A stretch of 64,000 nt of DNA from Alphaproteobacteria bacterium UBA1301 (GCA_002307725.1 DBUB01000010.1:699111-763110), one strand, 5' to 3'; numbered from the stretch's first letter, positions 1 through 8,671 are shown. Translations and numbers: made by a program. The notes: generated from the letters alone by a model not told the origin.

Positions 1-387
1 CATGCCGGGCGTGATCTTGTCGCAATTGGAGATGCACACCAGCGCGTCGGCGCAATGCGCGTTGACCATGTATTCGACGGAGTCCGCAATCAGTTCGCGT
101 GAGGGCAGAGAATAGAGCATACCGCCGTGCCCCATGGCGATGCCGTCGTCGATGGCGATGGTATTGAATTCTTTGGCGACGCCGCCTGCGCGTTCGATCT
201 CGCGCGCGACAAGTTGTCCAAGGTTCTGAAGGTGGACGTGGCCGGGTACAAATTGCGTGAACGAATTGGCGATGGCAATGATGGGTTTGCCGAAATCCTC
301 ATCCTTCATGCCGGTCGCACGCCATAATCCTCTGGCGCCGGCCATGTTGCGTCCGTGTGTTGTCGTTCTCGACCGATATGCAGGCAT
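1..387 (-). CDS. ilvD: Dihydroxy-acid dehydratase, N-terminal part (cut by window edge)
   Basis: First about 129 residues of dihydroxy-acid dehydratase, the Fe-S enzyme that makes 2-keto acids in valine, leucine and isoleucine synthesis. The reading begins MPAYRSRTTTHGRNM and continues with the family signatures NSFTQFVPGHVHL, KEFNTIAIDDGIAMGHGGM, SRELIADSVEYMVNAHC and CISNCDKITPGM. The cysteine of SNCDK is a conserved cluster ligand. The start is the ATG read from 387, preceded by a purine-rich AGGATGAG. The stop lies beyond position 1. Upstream is about 150 bp of noncoding DNA and then a decayed permease. Identity is secure; only the 5' part is visible. Confidence 0.95.
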   Translation of the reverse strand, partial: MPAYRSRTTTHGRNMAGARGLWRATGMKDEDFGKPIIAIANSFTQFVPGHVHLQNLGQLVAREIERAGGVAKEFNTIAIDDGIAMGHGGMLYSLPSRELIADSVEYMVNAHCADALVCISNCDKITPGM

Positions 388-537
388 TCATCTCATCCTG
401 GTAATTGCAATTGGGGTGATTATGCATTCAAGCGCCCGCTTTCCAAGGTGGTGAATTGGGCAGTCGACGTTTTCCACCGATTGAAGCCTTTTCGGCTGTC
501 TCGTCCAGGCGCAGCTGGCAATCCAACGACCGGGTTA

Positions 538-793
538 TCAGCGCGTGACGGCGATTATGCCCTTCGCAACAACGTAAATGCCAACCACGGCTACGACGCA
601 GATGAAGACGACCGACAAAGCGCTGGCCGCAACGGCCACGGCACTGGTGCCGATTGCGACATGTGGCGAGGACAGGCCGACCACGTAGACCATCAGCGGA
701 ACGGCCAAGACGGAACCGCCGCCGCCGATGACGCCGAGCGAGCCCTACAAGCACACCAGAGGCGAGGGCTGCCAGGATTTCAGGTGTCGCCAT
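538..793 (-). pseudogene. TauE/SafE-family permease remnant (frameshift and internal deletion)
   Basis: It opens as a normal sulfite/organosulfonate exporter (MATPEILAALASGVLVGLA) only 7 bp after the stop of the upstream sulfur enzyme. After 19 codons the homology shifts frame: the second frame reads GVIGGGGSVLAVPLMVYVVG, then SSPHVAIGTSAVAVAASAL, the family's glycine-rich first-helix signature. It then jumps to a short hydrophobic tail, VFICVVAVVGIYVVAKG, which resembles the C-terminal helix of full-length members. About 85 codons remain of a usual ~250, so most of the middle is gone. A sequencing error could explain the frameshift but not the deletion. Position suggests it once exported sulfite or thiosulfate produced by the neighbour; that role is inferred. 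Confidence 0.75.
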
Positions 794-800
794 TGTCGCG

Positions 801-3296
801 CTATATGAACAGCGTCGTGGCCGACTCCTGCGCCTCGGCGAGAAAAGCCGCCACGCCGCCGAGTTCGACGCCGTCGATTAGTTCCTCGTGACGAATGCCC
901 ATCACGTCCATCGACATTTGGCAGGCGATGAGCTGGGCGCCACCTTTGATCAACTCGCCGAGCAGTTCGTTCGGTGTGGCGACGTTCTTTCCAGCCATGA
1001 CGTGCTTCATCAGCGGTGCGCCCAGGCCAGCGAAATTCATCTTGGACAGCGAGCTCAACTTGGCAGCGCCCTTGGGGAGCATCATGCCAAAGGCGGATTC
1101 GATTAGGGTTTTCTTCAGCCTTGGTGCATCGGGACGGCGCAACACGTTCAGGCCCCAGAAGGTAAAGAACAGGCTGACGGGTTTTCCCATCGCCATCGCG
1201 CCATTGGCAATGATCAGCGCCGCCATGACTTTGTCGAGATCGCCCGAGAATACCACCAGCGTGGTCTTCTCCCGCGCCGGCGCTGCGGCTGTAACGCATG
1301 GCATCGGCGCCTGGTTCTTGCGCAAGAGCACGGTGATAAGACCTTTGGCACTGTCGACGCTCAGAACGTCGTTGCCGGTCTTCTTGGCCCAAGCGCGGAT
1401 GTCGCGGCCAAACGCGGGATCGGAGGCGGTGACCTCTAGAAGCTCGCCCGCCTGCATCGCCTCCATGGCGCGATAGGTCTTCATGATGGGGCCTGGGCAT
1501 TGCAGGCCAACGGCATTGAGCGCGTGCCGCCCGCTGCCGGGCGTCAGAGCGCAGGACGGGGTCTCGGATTCGATTTCCGCCTGACTGCGGCGCTTGATGT
1601 CCTCGTAATCGAAAATATCAGGATTGGACTGTTTCTCCGTGGCCCAATTGTAAGTCTTGATGCCGCCGGTGAGGTTGCGGACATTCTTGAACCCGTTCTG
1701 CTTCAAGACGCGATAGGCCAGATACCCGCGCATGCCGATTTGGCAAAACAAGATGGTGGGCTTGGCGGGATCAAGTTCGTTGATCCGTTCACGTAAGGCG
1801 TCCAGCGGAATATTACGCGCGCCGGGCAGGGTGACGATCTCGAATTCTTCTGCCGTGCGGACGTCGATAAGCTGCAAATCCTCGGGGGTGGTGGCCAGAA
1901 GATCGCGCAATTCGCGCCAGTCGATGACCTCTTGATAGCCCTTCAGCACGTTGCTGGCGACGTAGCCGGCGATATTGACCGGGTCCTTCGCCGAACCAAA
2001 CGGTGGGGCATAAGAGAGTTCGAGATCGCAAAGGTCCTGGACCTTCAGACCGGCTTTGATTGCGGTGGCGATCACATCGATGCGTTTGTCGGCACCATCT
2101 GCACCCACCGCCTGGGCGCCGAGGATTTGTCCTTCGGGCGTATAGACCAGCTTGAGGCTAAGCAGCTTGCTGCCGGGGTAATACGAGGCGTGCGAGCCTG
2201 AATGCGTGATGGTGGCGCGATAGGGAAGGCCAAGCGCTTTGGCTTGCGTCTCATTGAGGCCGGTACAGGCGGCCGCAAGGTCGAACGCCTTTAGGATCGC
2301 CGTGCCGAGCGTGCCTTTATAGGCGCTGCGGCTGTCGTTACTCGCTGCCAGCATGTTGTCGGCCGCCATGCGGCCTTGGCGGTTGGCGGGTCCTGCCAGT
2401 GGGATCAGCGCCTCGCGGCCGCTGATGGTTTGGATCACTTCGACCGCATCGCCCACCGCGTAGATGTCGGGGTCGGAGGTCTGCAGGTAAGCATTGACCT
2501 TGATGCCGCCGGTCTTGCCGAGCTCAAGTCCGGCAGAGCGAGCGAGGGTGGTTTCCGGTTTGACGCCGATGGCCAGCACAACGATATCGGCCTGGATGCG
2601 CTTCCCGGAGGCGAGGAACACGACGGTGTGGTCGGTCTTGTCCTCGAAATGCTCGATTTTGTCGGCGAGATAAAGCTCGATGTGCTTGTCGCGCAGATGG
2701 GAATGCACAATCGCAGCCATCTCATCGTCGAACGGCGCTAGGATGTGCGGTGCGCCTTCCACCATCGTGGTGAACAGCCCACGCTCGTGCAGATTTTCGG
2801 CCATCTCGATTCCGATGTAGCCGCCGCCGATCACCACGGCGCGCCGCGGATTCTCGTTTTCAAGATGGGCCATGATGCGGTCGAGGTCGGGAATATTGCG
2901 TAGTGTGAAAACACGGCGCGAGTCGATGCCAGGCAGACGGGGCCGAACCGGGTCCGCGCCGGGCGACAGCAGTAACCGGTCGTAATTCTCTTCGGTTTCG
3001 CTGCCGGTTTCGAGATTGCGCAGCAGAACCGTCTTGTTGGCACGGTCGATGGCCACCGCCTCGGTGCGGCTCCGTACATCGACGCGATAGCGTGCCTCGA
3101 AATTGGCTTCGGAGGTGACGAGAAGTTGATCGCGTTCCGGGATGGCGCCCGAGATGTGATAGGGCAGGCCGCAATTGGCAAAGCTGATATAGGGCCCGCG
3201 CTCGACCAGCACGATTTCAGCGCGCTCGTCGTTCCGCCGCAGCCGGGCTGCCGCTGTTGCTCCGCCTGCCACGCCACCGATGATGACAATCTTCAT
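801..3296 (-). CDS. CoA-disulfide/persulfide reductase fused to rhodanese, TusA and DsrE domains
   Basis: A cytoplasmic FAD flavoprotein of the CoA-disulfide reductase/NADH oxidase family with three sulfur-relay domains in one 831-residue chain. Residues 1-445 hold the FAD motif GGVAGGATAAARLRR, the single active cysteine in SFANCGLPYH (Cys42) and the NAD motif VVIGGGYIGIEMAENL. Residues 455-550 form a rhodanese domain with catalytic Cys518 in FCQIGMRGY. Residues 590-660 form a TusA domain (CPGP at 600-603). Residues 675-831 are DsrE-like, with Cys792 in ACQMSMDVMG. Reductase-rhodanese fusions reduce CoA-persulfide or polysulfide; the extra TusA and DsrE modules would pass sulfane sulfur on. 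The ATG sits 3 bp from a 28-bp palindrome, so local repression is likely. The downstream permease is broken. Confidence 0.9.
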   Translation of the reverse strand: MKIVIIGGVAGGATAAARLRRNDERAEIVLVERGPYISFANCGLPYHISGAIPERDQLLVTSEANFEARYRVDVRSRTEAVAIDRANKTVLLRNLETGSETEENYDRLLLSPGADPVRPRLPGIDSRRVFTLRNIPDLDRIMAHLENENPRRAVVIGGGYIGIEMAENLHERGLFTTMVEGAPHILAPFDDEMAAIVHSHLRDKHIELYLADKIEHFEDKTDHTVVFLASGKRIQADIVVLAIGVKPETTLARSAGLELGKTGGIKVNAYLQTSDPDIYAVGDAVEVIQTISGREALIPLAGPANRQGRMAADNMLAASNDSRSAYKGTLGTAILKAFDLAAACTGLNETQAKALGLPYRATITHSGSHASYYPGSKLLSLKLVYTPEGQILGAQAVGADGADKRIDVIATAIKAGLKVQDLCDLELSYAPPFGSAKDPVNIAGYVASNVLKGYQEVIDWRELRDLLATTPEDLQLIDVRTAEEFEIVTLPGARNIPLDALRERINELDPAKPTILFCQIGMRGYLAYRVLKQNGFKNVRNLTGGIKTYNWATEKQSNPDIFDYEDIKRRSQAEIESETPSCALTPGSGRHALNAVGLQCPGPIMKTYRAMEAMQAGELLEVTASDPAFGRDIRAWAKKTGNDVLSVDSAKGLITVLLRKNQAPMPCVTAAAPAREKTTLVVFSGDLDKVMAALIIANGAMAMGKPVSLFFTFWGLNVLRRPDAPRLKKTLIESAFGMMLPKGAAKLSSLSKMNFAGLGAPLMKHVMAGKNVATPNELLGELIKGGAQLIACQMSMDVMGIRHEELIDGVELGGVAAFLAEAQESATTLFI

Positions 3297-3299
3297 ATC

Positions 3300-3327
3300 T
3301 CATATTCTCGTATATACGCAAATATGA
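3300..3327. promoter_or_regulatory. 28-bp near-perfect palindrome, probable operator
   Basis: Arms TCATATT and AATATGA surround a perfect CGTATATACG core. Only two of the fourteen base pairs fail. The repeat lies 3 bp upstream of the start codon of the reductase fusion, where a bound repressor would block expression. ArsR-type persulfide sensors of the BigR/SqrR family are known to use AT-rich inverted repeats upstream of such genes. No such regulator gene is in this window, so the identity of the binding protein is inferred. Confidence 0.6.
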
Positions 3328-3379
3328 ATATAATAGCGCCAAGCCCGGATGTCATTGGAAAACACGGCACTGCGACAGT

Positions 3380-3607
3380 TTGGGAGATGCCCAGCTGGTC
3401 CTTTGTCAAGACGCCTATTCGGGTGTGACCGGATTCCGCTTCGATGACCTTCGGCACAACCTTGCGACCAAACTCTTACGGCAGACGGGCAACCTCAAAC
3501 TGGTGCAACGCGCCCTGAATCACGACGATCTCAAAACGACCCTGCGTTATGCGCATGTGCTCGATACCGAAGTCGCCGAGGCGCTCGAACACGCCACAGA
3601 GTCCTGA
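3380..3607 (+). pseudogene. Tyrosine recombinase (integrase) C-terminal remnant
   Basis: Only the C-terminal catalytic region remains. From about 3425 the reading gives FRFDDLRHNLATKLLRQTG, NLKLVQRALNHDDLKTTLRYAH and then a normal stop. These are the conserved LRH box, the ALNH segment and the box with the nucleophilic tyrosine (TTLRYAH) of phage/plasmid-type integrases. The preceding 15 codons are unrelated and no N-terminal domain exists upstream, where the sulfur gene's operator lies. The fragment ends about 95 bp before a tRNA-3'-end-like sequence, as expected for the edge of a decayed integrative element. Confidence 0.75.
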
Positions 3608-3700
3608 AAATACTCCCGAACGCCCAACAAAAAACTTCATAACATACTGAAATAAATAACAAATATTGAATAGCGTGGAACTGACGGGGGGCAGGGCGGT

Positions 3701-3728
3701 GGCGGTTCAATTCCTCTCGCTCCGACCA
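3701..3728 (+). other. tRNA 3'-end-like sequence, candidate attachment-site remnant
   Basis: The segment contains GGTTCAATTCC, which looks like a T-loop, then CTCTCGCTCCGACCA, which looks like a 3' acceptor strand with CCA, followed by a T-run. The upstream part of a tRNA cannot be folded here, so it is at most a 3' fragment. The discriminator A preceded by G would fit a tRNA starting with C, such as tRNA-Pro. With the integrase remnant just upstream, an att scar is the simplest reading; the exact tRNA is not established. Confidence 0.4.
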
Positions 3729-3897
3729 TTTTTCCCGTCCATTTGCTTTTCGGCAGCGATTTCGTGCCGTAATTGCCGCTGAGGCCGCGTGAGGTGCACG
3801 GCGGCTGCGCTCCTGCCCGCTCTTTACCGCCTTGTTGTGGGGCAGATAAGTTCCCATATCTGGAGTACGCCTTCGCACACCCGTACGGCAGAACACC

Positions 3898-4902
3898 ATG
3901 ATCAAAAAAAACAAGTCGGCGCCCCCCGCCAAATCAGAAGTCAAAAAAATTCACCAGCAAGCCATCGAGGTGGCGGTGCCGCCGGTGGCTCTCATCAAGC
4001 GGCGCGAGCCGCTACCCGAAGAGATTCCAAAGCACCCGGCCGAAGACCCCGGCGCGCCCGCACGCATCAAGGCGATCCTCGACAATCCGTCGAGCCGGCG
4101 CTCCGATCAGGATCTCGATTTTCTGTCGTCGAGCTCGGTGCGCGGCATTCGCATCGGGCTCGATTACCTGAAACCCGAACTGGGGCTGCAGGACCACGGC
4201 ATCGGCGCCACCGTTGTGGTGTTCGGTTCGACGCGCATCTGCGAACCGGCCGCGGCGCACCGCACCATGCATACGCTGAAAGCGGCGCTGGCCGACGATC
4301 CGCGCGACAAGGAACTCAAGCGCCGTCTCAAGGTGGCGGAACGCATTCTCGACAAGTCGCGCTATTACGACGTGGCGCGCGCGTTCGGGCGGCTGGTGAG
4401 CGAGGCGGCGAAGAAGCCGGGCGGGCCCCAATGCACGGTCATCACCGGTGGCGGGCCGGGTATCATGGAATCGGCCAATCGCGGCGCTTATGACGCGGGG
4501 GCCAAGACGGTCGGCCTCAACATCAGCCTGCCGCACGAGCAGTTCCCCAACCCCTACATCACGCCAGGTCTATGCTTCAATTTCCACTACTTCGCGATGC
4601 GCAAGATGCATTTCCTGCAGCGCGCCAAGGCGCTGGTGGCATTTCCTGGCGGCTTCGGCACCTTCGATGAACTGTTCGAGGCGCTGACCCTGGTGCAGAC
4701 GCGCAAGATGAAGCCCATTCCGGTGGTGCTGGTGGGGCAGTCCTATTGGCGCAGCGCCGTCAATTTCGATTTCCTGGTCGCCGAAGGCGTCGTGGCGCCG
4801 GAAGACCTTGAGCTGTTCTGGTTTGCCGAAACCGCCAAGGAAATCTGGGACGGCATCCTGCATTGGTACGACAAGAGCGGCGCACCGCTCAGCGCAGTAT
4901 AA
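3898..4902 (+). CDS. LOG-family (TIGR00730-type) Rossmann-fold protein
   Basis: A member of the lysine-decarboxylase-like LOG family, whose characterised members are nucleotide 5'-monophosphate phosphoribohydrolases such as cytokinin-activating LOG. The signature residues are present: TGGGPGIMESANRGA (around 183-197) and PGGFGTFDELFEAL (around 250-263). At 334 residues it is longer than plant LOG because of a basic, proline-rich N-terminus of about 70 residues (MIKKNKSAPP and on). The protein looks soluble. The next gene begins 14 bp downstream in the same direction, so the two are probably co-transcribed. The family is certain; the substrate is not known. Confidence 0.85.
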   Translation: MIKKNKSAPPAKSEVKKIHQQAIEVAVPPVALIKRREPLPEEIPKHPAEDPGAPARIKAILDNPSSRRSDQDLDFLSSSSVRGIRIGLDYLKPELGLQDHGIGATVVVFGSTRICEPAAAHRTMHTLKAALADDPRDKELKRRLKVAERILDKSRYYDVARAFGRLVSEAAKKPGGPQCTVITGGGPGIMESANRGAYDAGAKTVGLNISLPHEQFPNPYITPGLCFNFHYFAMRKMHFLQRAKALVAFPGGFGTFDELFEALTLVQTRKMKPIPVVLVGQSYWRSAVNFDFLVAEGVVAPEDLELFWFAETAKEIWDGILHWYDKSGAPLSAV

Positions 4903-4916
4903 GAGAGGACACGCTC

Positions 4917-6305
4917 GTGAAACTGTCGTTCAACGGCGCCGACCGTGGCGTCACCGGTTCCTGCCATATGATTGAAGCGGCGGGAAAGCGCATTCTGATC
5001 GATTGCGGGCTTTACCAGGGCGGCAAGGAACTGAATGAGGAAAACGAGGAGCCGTTCGGATTCGATGCCGCGGCGATCGATCTTGTGCTCTTGACCCACG
5101 CCCATCTCGATCATTGCGGGCGATTGCCGCTACTGGTCAAGCGCGGCTTCAAGGGCGAAATCATCTCCACCTCGGCGACCGCCGAACTGGCGCGCCTTGT
5201 GATGGTCGATGCCGCAAACCTGCAGGAAGAAGATGCGCGCTTCCGGGCCAAGAAAAACCGCGCCCACTTCCGCACCGTCGATGCCAAGCCGCCACTGTAT
5301 TCGCTGATCGATGCCTTGAACGCGACGTCGCGGTTCGGCCGCACGGCCCATTACGGCGAGGTGGTCGAACTGGCGCCGGGGCTGACGGCGATCTTCGTCG
5401 ATGCCGGGCATATCCTCGGCTCCGCCAGCGTGCTGTTGAAATCGAAAAGCGGAGCGAACTCGACCGAAATCCTGTTCTCCGGCGATCTCGGCAACCCGCA
5501 TGGGCCGTTGCTTACCGATCCGCCGCCGCCGATGGAAGTGGCGAATGTGGTGATGGAAACCACTTACGGCGACCGCAATCACAAAGACCTCAATCCCTCG
5601 GTTGCGGAATTCTACGACGTGGTGATCAAAACCTTCCAGCGCGGCGGCAATGTCGTGATCCCGACCTTCGCGATCGAACGCGCCCAGGAACTGCTTTATA
5701 TGGTGTGCCGCGGCATGATCGAAAACCATCTGCCGCCGCAGACGCAACTTTACCTCGATTCACCGATGGCGATCTCGGTGACCGAGGTAATGGGCCGCAA
5801 TCTCGATGCGCTGAAACCCGAAATCGCCGACGCGATCCGCAAGGGTTACGATCCCTTCCATTTCGACGGCGTCCATATGGTGCGCGAGCACATGGCCTCG
5901 GAGAAGATCAACGACGTCAAACATGGCGCCATCATCATGGCGGGATCGGGCATGTGCACCGGCGGGCGCATTCGCCATCACTTCGTGCAGAATCTGCCGC
6001 GCAAGGAGTCAAGTGTGGTGTTCGTCGGGTTCGCCGCCGGCGGCACGCTGGCGCGGCGCATCATCGACGGCGCCAAGGAAGTCACCATCTTCGGCGAGCG
6101 TATCAAGGTCGAGGCGGAAGTTCACACCATCAACGGCTTTTCGGCCCACGCCGGACGCGATCAACTGTTCGCCTGGCACGCCAAAACCAAAGCCGCGCGC
6201 ACTTTCCTGGTTCACGGCGAAGAAACCGCGATGCAAAGCTTCGGCGCGGCATTGACCAGCACCAAGGTCGAAATGCCCGTGTTGCACCAGAGTGTTGAGC
6301 TGTAG
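4917..6305 (+). CDS. MBL-fold metallo-hydrolase with beta-CASP domain
   Basis: A zinc-dependent nuclease-type metallo-beta-lactamase of the RNA-processing (CPSF73-like) branch. Metal motifs are visible in order: THAHLDHCGRLP (HxHxDH at 61-66), GHILGSAS, FSGDLG, then the beta-CASP segment with METTYGD, IPTFAIERAQELLY and GSGMCTGGRIRHH, and C-terminal FSAHAGRDQL and LVHGEE. GTG at 4917 is chosen because AAGAGAGGA lies 7-8 bases before it and the mature-looking N-terminus KLSFNGADRGVTGS follows. An upstream in-frame ATG at 4863 would overlap the LOG gene. The RNA target is unknown. Confidence 0.88.
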   Translation: MKLSFNGADRGVTGSCHMIEAAGKRILIDCGLYQGGKELNEENEEPFGFDAAAIDLVLLTHAHLDHCGRLPLLVKRGFKGEIISTSATAELARLVMVDAANLQEEDARFRAKKNRAHFRTVDAKPPLYSLIDALNATSRFGRTAHYGEVVELAPGLTAIFVDAGHILGSASVLLKSKSGANSTEILFSGDLGNPHGPLLTDPPPPMEVANVVMETTYGDRNHKDLNPSVAEFYDVVIKTFQRGGNVVIPTFAIERAQELLYMVCRGMIENHLPPQTQLYLDSPMAISVTEVMGRNLDALKPEIADAIRKGYDPFHFDGVHMVREHMASEKINDVKHGAIIMAGSGMCTGGRIRHHFVQNLPRKESSVVFVGFAAGGTLARRIIDGAKEVTIFGERIKVEAEVHTINGFSAHAGRDQLFAWHAKTKAARTFLVHGEETAMQSFGAALTSTKVEMPVLHQSVEL

Positions 6306-6341
6306 TACCTCGTTGCCGCCGTGATTGCCCGAGAGTGTGAA

Positions 6342-7658
6342 ATGACTTATCCCAAGCCGCGCAGCGCCCAGATGCTGGCCGAATTGGCGGATTACGTGAT
6401 CACCGAGCCGTTTCCGTTCGTGGTCGATCTCGCAAAGTGCCGCGGCATCAAGATGGTCACGGTCGACGGAGATACCATCACCGATTGGGGCGGCATCTAT
6501 GGTTCGAAGCTGATCGGCTACAACCACCCGCGGATGATGACGGACGAATACGCGCGCGAGGTGCTGATCGCAGCCAACACCAAGATGGCCAATCCCGACA
6601 TCCTGACGCCGCAGTGCCTCGCCTATTACCGCTTGTTGCACAAGCTGCGGCCGAAATGCATGCGCAATGACAGAGTAGAGGTCTACGCCGTGAACTCGGG
6701 CGCTGAAGCGGTCGAGAACATGATGAAGTATTTCATCAACCTGTTTCATCACCGCCAGGCGGAGAAGCAGCGCCCGGTTATCAATCCACGTTTCATCTAT
6801 TTTGATCAGGCGTTCCACGGCCGCACGGTTTTTGCGCTCAACGTCACCACGCTGAAGAACGATCCCATTGCCACGCGCGATTTCCAGGGCATTATCACCG
6901 GTAATCTTCAGGTCCAGTTCCCGGCGCTGCACACCCGGTTGTCGGCGGAAGAAAATGACGAGAAGGTCACCGCCTCGCTGCAATCGCTGGAGACGCTGTT
7001 CAACACCTATCACGATGAAATCGCTGGCGTGATCCTGGAGCCGCTGCAAGGGGCGGGCGGGCATCGCTTGGCGCCGCCGCGCTTTTATACCGGCCTGTCG
7101 GAGTTGTGCCAGAAATACGACGTGCCGTGGGGTCTTGACGAAGTGCAGACCTCGGGCGGTCAGACCGGCGAAGTGTTTTGCATCGACCTGTTCGATGTTC
7201 CGTATCCGCCGCAAGCCGTCGCCAGCGCCAAGAAGTTCGGCAACGGCGTCGTTTACATGCGCCAGTCGATGCAAGACGTCGGCGTGCTCGACTCCACTTG
7301 GGGCGGATCGCTTAGTGACATGGTGCGCTTCGTGCACGAATGGCAGATCGTCGAAGACGAAAAGCTGATCGAGCAGGTGTCGGCCAAGACCGAACGGCTG
7401 GTCGCCGGCCTCCATGCGCTGGAAGAGCGTTTCCCGGCGAAGATGTGCAATGTGCGCGGCCTCGGGCTGTATCAAGGCTTCAACGTGCTGGGGCCGAGGG
7501 GCAAGGGCCGGCTGATCGAAATGGCCTTGCAGGAAGAAAACTATCTTCTGCTCGGCGCCGGGACCTATAGTGTGCGCCTGCGCCCGCCGCTGGACGTGAC
7601 CGAAGCGGACATCGACGCCCTGATTGCGATGCTAGGGCGGGTGCTGGAAAAGCTCTGA
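6342..7658 (+). CDS. Class III aminotransferase, L-lysine 6-transaminase-like
   Basis: A fold-type I PLP enzyme of the ornithine/lysine aminotransferase class, 438 residues. Visible features are VNSGAEAVENMMKYF (phosphate-binding turn, around 118-132), FHGRTVFAL (158-166), the cofactor aspartate in WGLDEVQT (Asp266) and the probable Schiff-base lysine in SAKKFGNG (Lys297 or Lys298). The opening FPFVVDLAKCRGIKMVTVDG and the GYNHP segment resemble L-lysine 6-transaminase (lat) more than ornithine transaminase. That would make 2-aminoadipate semialdehyde from lysine. ATG at 6342 is preferred, with GAGAG seven bases upstream, over an in-frame GTG at 6321. The substrate call is moderate. Confidence 0.8.
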   Translation: MTYPKPRSAQMLAELADYVITEPFPFVVDLAKCRGIKMVTVDGDTITDWGGIYGSKLIGYNHPRMMTDEYAREVLIAANTKMANPDILTPQCLAYYRLLHKLRPKCMRNDRVEVYAVNSGAEAVENMMKYFINLFHHRQAEKQRPVINPRFIYFDQAFHGRTVFALNVTTLKNDPIATRDFQGIITGNLQVQFPALHTRLSAEENDEKVTASLQSLETLFNTYHDEIAGVILEPLQGAGGHRLAPPRFYTGLSELCQKYDVPWGLDEVQTSGGQTGEVFCIDLFDVPYPPQAVASAKKFGNGVVYMRQSMQDVGVLDSTWGGSLSDMVRFVHEWQIVEDEKLIEQVSAKTERLVAGLHALEERFPAKMCNVRGLGLYQGFNVLGPRGKGRLIEMALQEENYLLLGAGTYSVRLRPPLDVTEADIDALIAMLGRVLEKL

Positions 7659-7822
7659 CGGCTTCGTGGACTGCGGCAGATCAACTCATCGGTGTGGGCG
7701 TGGCCCGCATCGGCTGCCGTCATCGTCGCCAAAACATCCGTTATCTTAGAGGCTTAGTGGCTTTCCTGCGCCAAGCGGTGGTTTGATAACATTTTACGTC
7801 GTTTGGTGTTGAAATTAAATAA

Positions 7823-7837
7823 CTACTTTTCAAGTAG
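7823..7837. promoter_or_regulatory. Palindrome upstream of ompW, candidate operator
   Basis: CTACTT and AAGTAG form a perfect inverted repeat around TTC, overlapping a second repeat TTGAAA/TTTCAA (7809-7833). A TATAGG element at 7842-7847 could be the -10 box. The site lies about 50 bp before the ompW start in AT-rich DNA, where a regulator would be expected. No binding protein can be named. Confidence 0.35.
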
Positions 7838-7886
7838 ACATTATAGGAACAATGTACACCTCAAGACGTTGGTAGAGGGGATGTAC

Positions 7887-8507
7887 ATGACAAAATTGCA
7901 TTATCTAATTCTCGCCGTCGCTTTTGTGGCTACCGCGACTGTACCGGCCGTTGCTGGTCCCTATGAGGCGGGCACGATCCTGTTGCGCGTGCGGGCGGTG
8001 GAGATCGTTCCGGATGTTTCGTCGACTGTCAGCATTGGCGGCAAGGTGTCGATCACCGACACCACCATTCCGGAAGCCGACATCACCTATTTCCTGACCG
8101 AGCACTGGTCGGTGGAAGCCATCGCCGGTACCGACAAGCACGCCATCTATTACAATGGCTCGACCAAGCTGGCGAATGTCTGGCTGCTGCCGCCGACCGT
8201 TACGGTGCAATACCATTTCGACCAGATTGGCCCGTTCAAGCCTTACGTCGGTGCCGGTCCGAACTTCACGCTCTTCTATGACCGTTCGACCGGCCCGCTG
8301 GGCAAGCTGCGCAGCACCGACAATTGGGGCTTTGCGCTGCAGATCGGCACCGATATTCCGCTTACGGAAGATGGCAAATACTTCTTCAATATCGACGTCA
8401 AGCGGCTGTTCCTGTCGACCAACGCATCGTTCAGCGCTTCGCCAGTGACGGCTTCGGTCAATATCAATCCGTGGCTGATCGGCACCGGCGTTGGCATCCG
8501 GTTCTAG
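7887..8507 (+). CDS. ompW: OmpW-family outer membrane protein
   Basis: A small eight-stranded outer-membrane barrel of the OmpW family, 206 residues. It starts with a Sec signal peptide (MTKLHYLILAVAFVATATVP, cleavage after AVA). Family features follow: AGTILLRVRAVEIVPD near the mature N-terminus, a PEADITYFLTEHWSVEAIAG segment, LPPTVTVQYHF, KPYVGAGPNFTLF, and a C-terminal strand ending in phenylalanine (GTGVGIRF). The ATG at 7887 is chosen because AGAGGGG lies six bases upstream; the ATG at 7881 is too close to it. OmpW proteins form narrow hydrophobic channels linked to small hydrophobic solutes and stress. Transport specificity is not visible here. Confidence 0.88.
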   Translation: MTKLHYLILAVAFVATATVPAVAGPYEAGTILLRVRAVEIVPDVSSTVSIGGKVSITDTTIPEADITYFLTEHWSVEAIAGTDKHAIYYNGSTKLANVWLLPPTVTVQYHFDQIGPFKPYVGAGPNFTLFYDRSTGPLGKLRSTDNWGFALQIGTDIPLTEDGKYFFNIDVKRLFLSTNASFSASPVTASVNINPWLIGTGVGIRF

Positions 8508-8671
8508 AGTCCTGAACCGTCATATCATGGAAAACGACAATGGTATGGTTCTTCAAGAAGTCTAAGAAAAAGGGGAAGGGCGGATCGGATATTAGGGGGT
8601 CTTCCTCTGCCTCCGGCGCAGCGGACGCTGCAGCACCAACCGAATCGTCATCGAATAAAGGAGCAGAAAAA

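Noticed and set aside
6009..7475. 488-codon frame antisense to the aminotransferase and MBL genes
   Set aside because: It spans two well-supported genes on the other strand and carries no recognisable motif.
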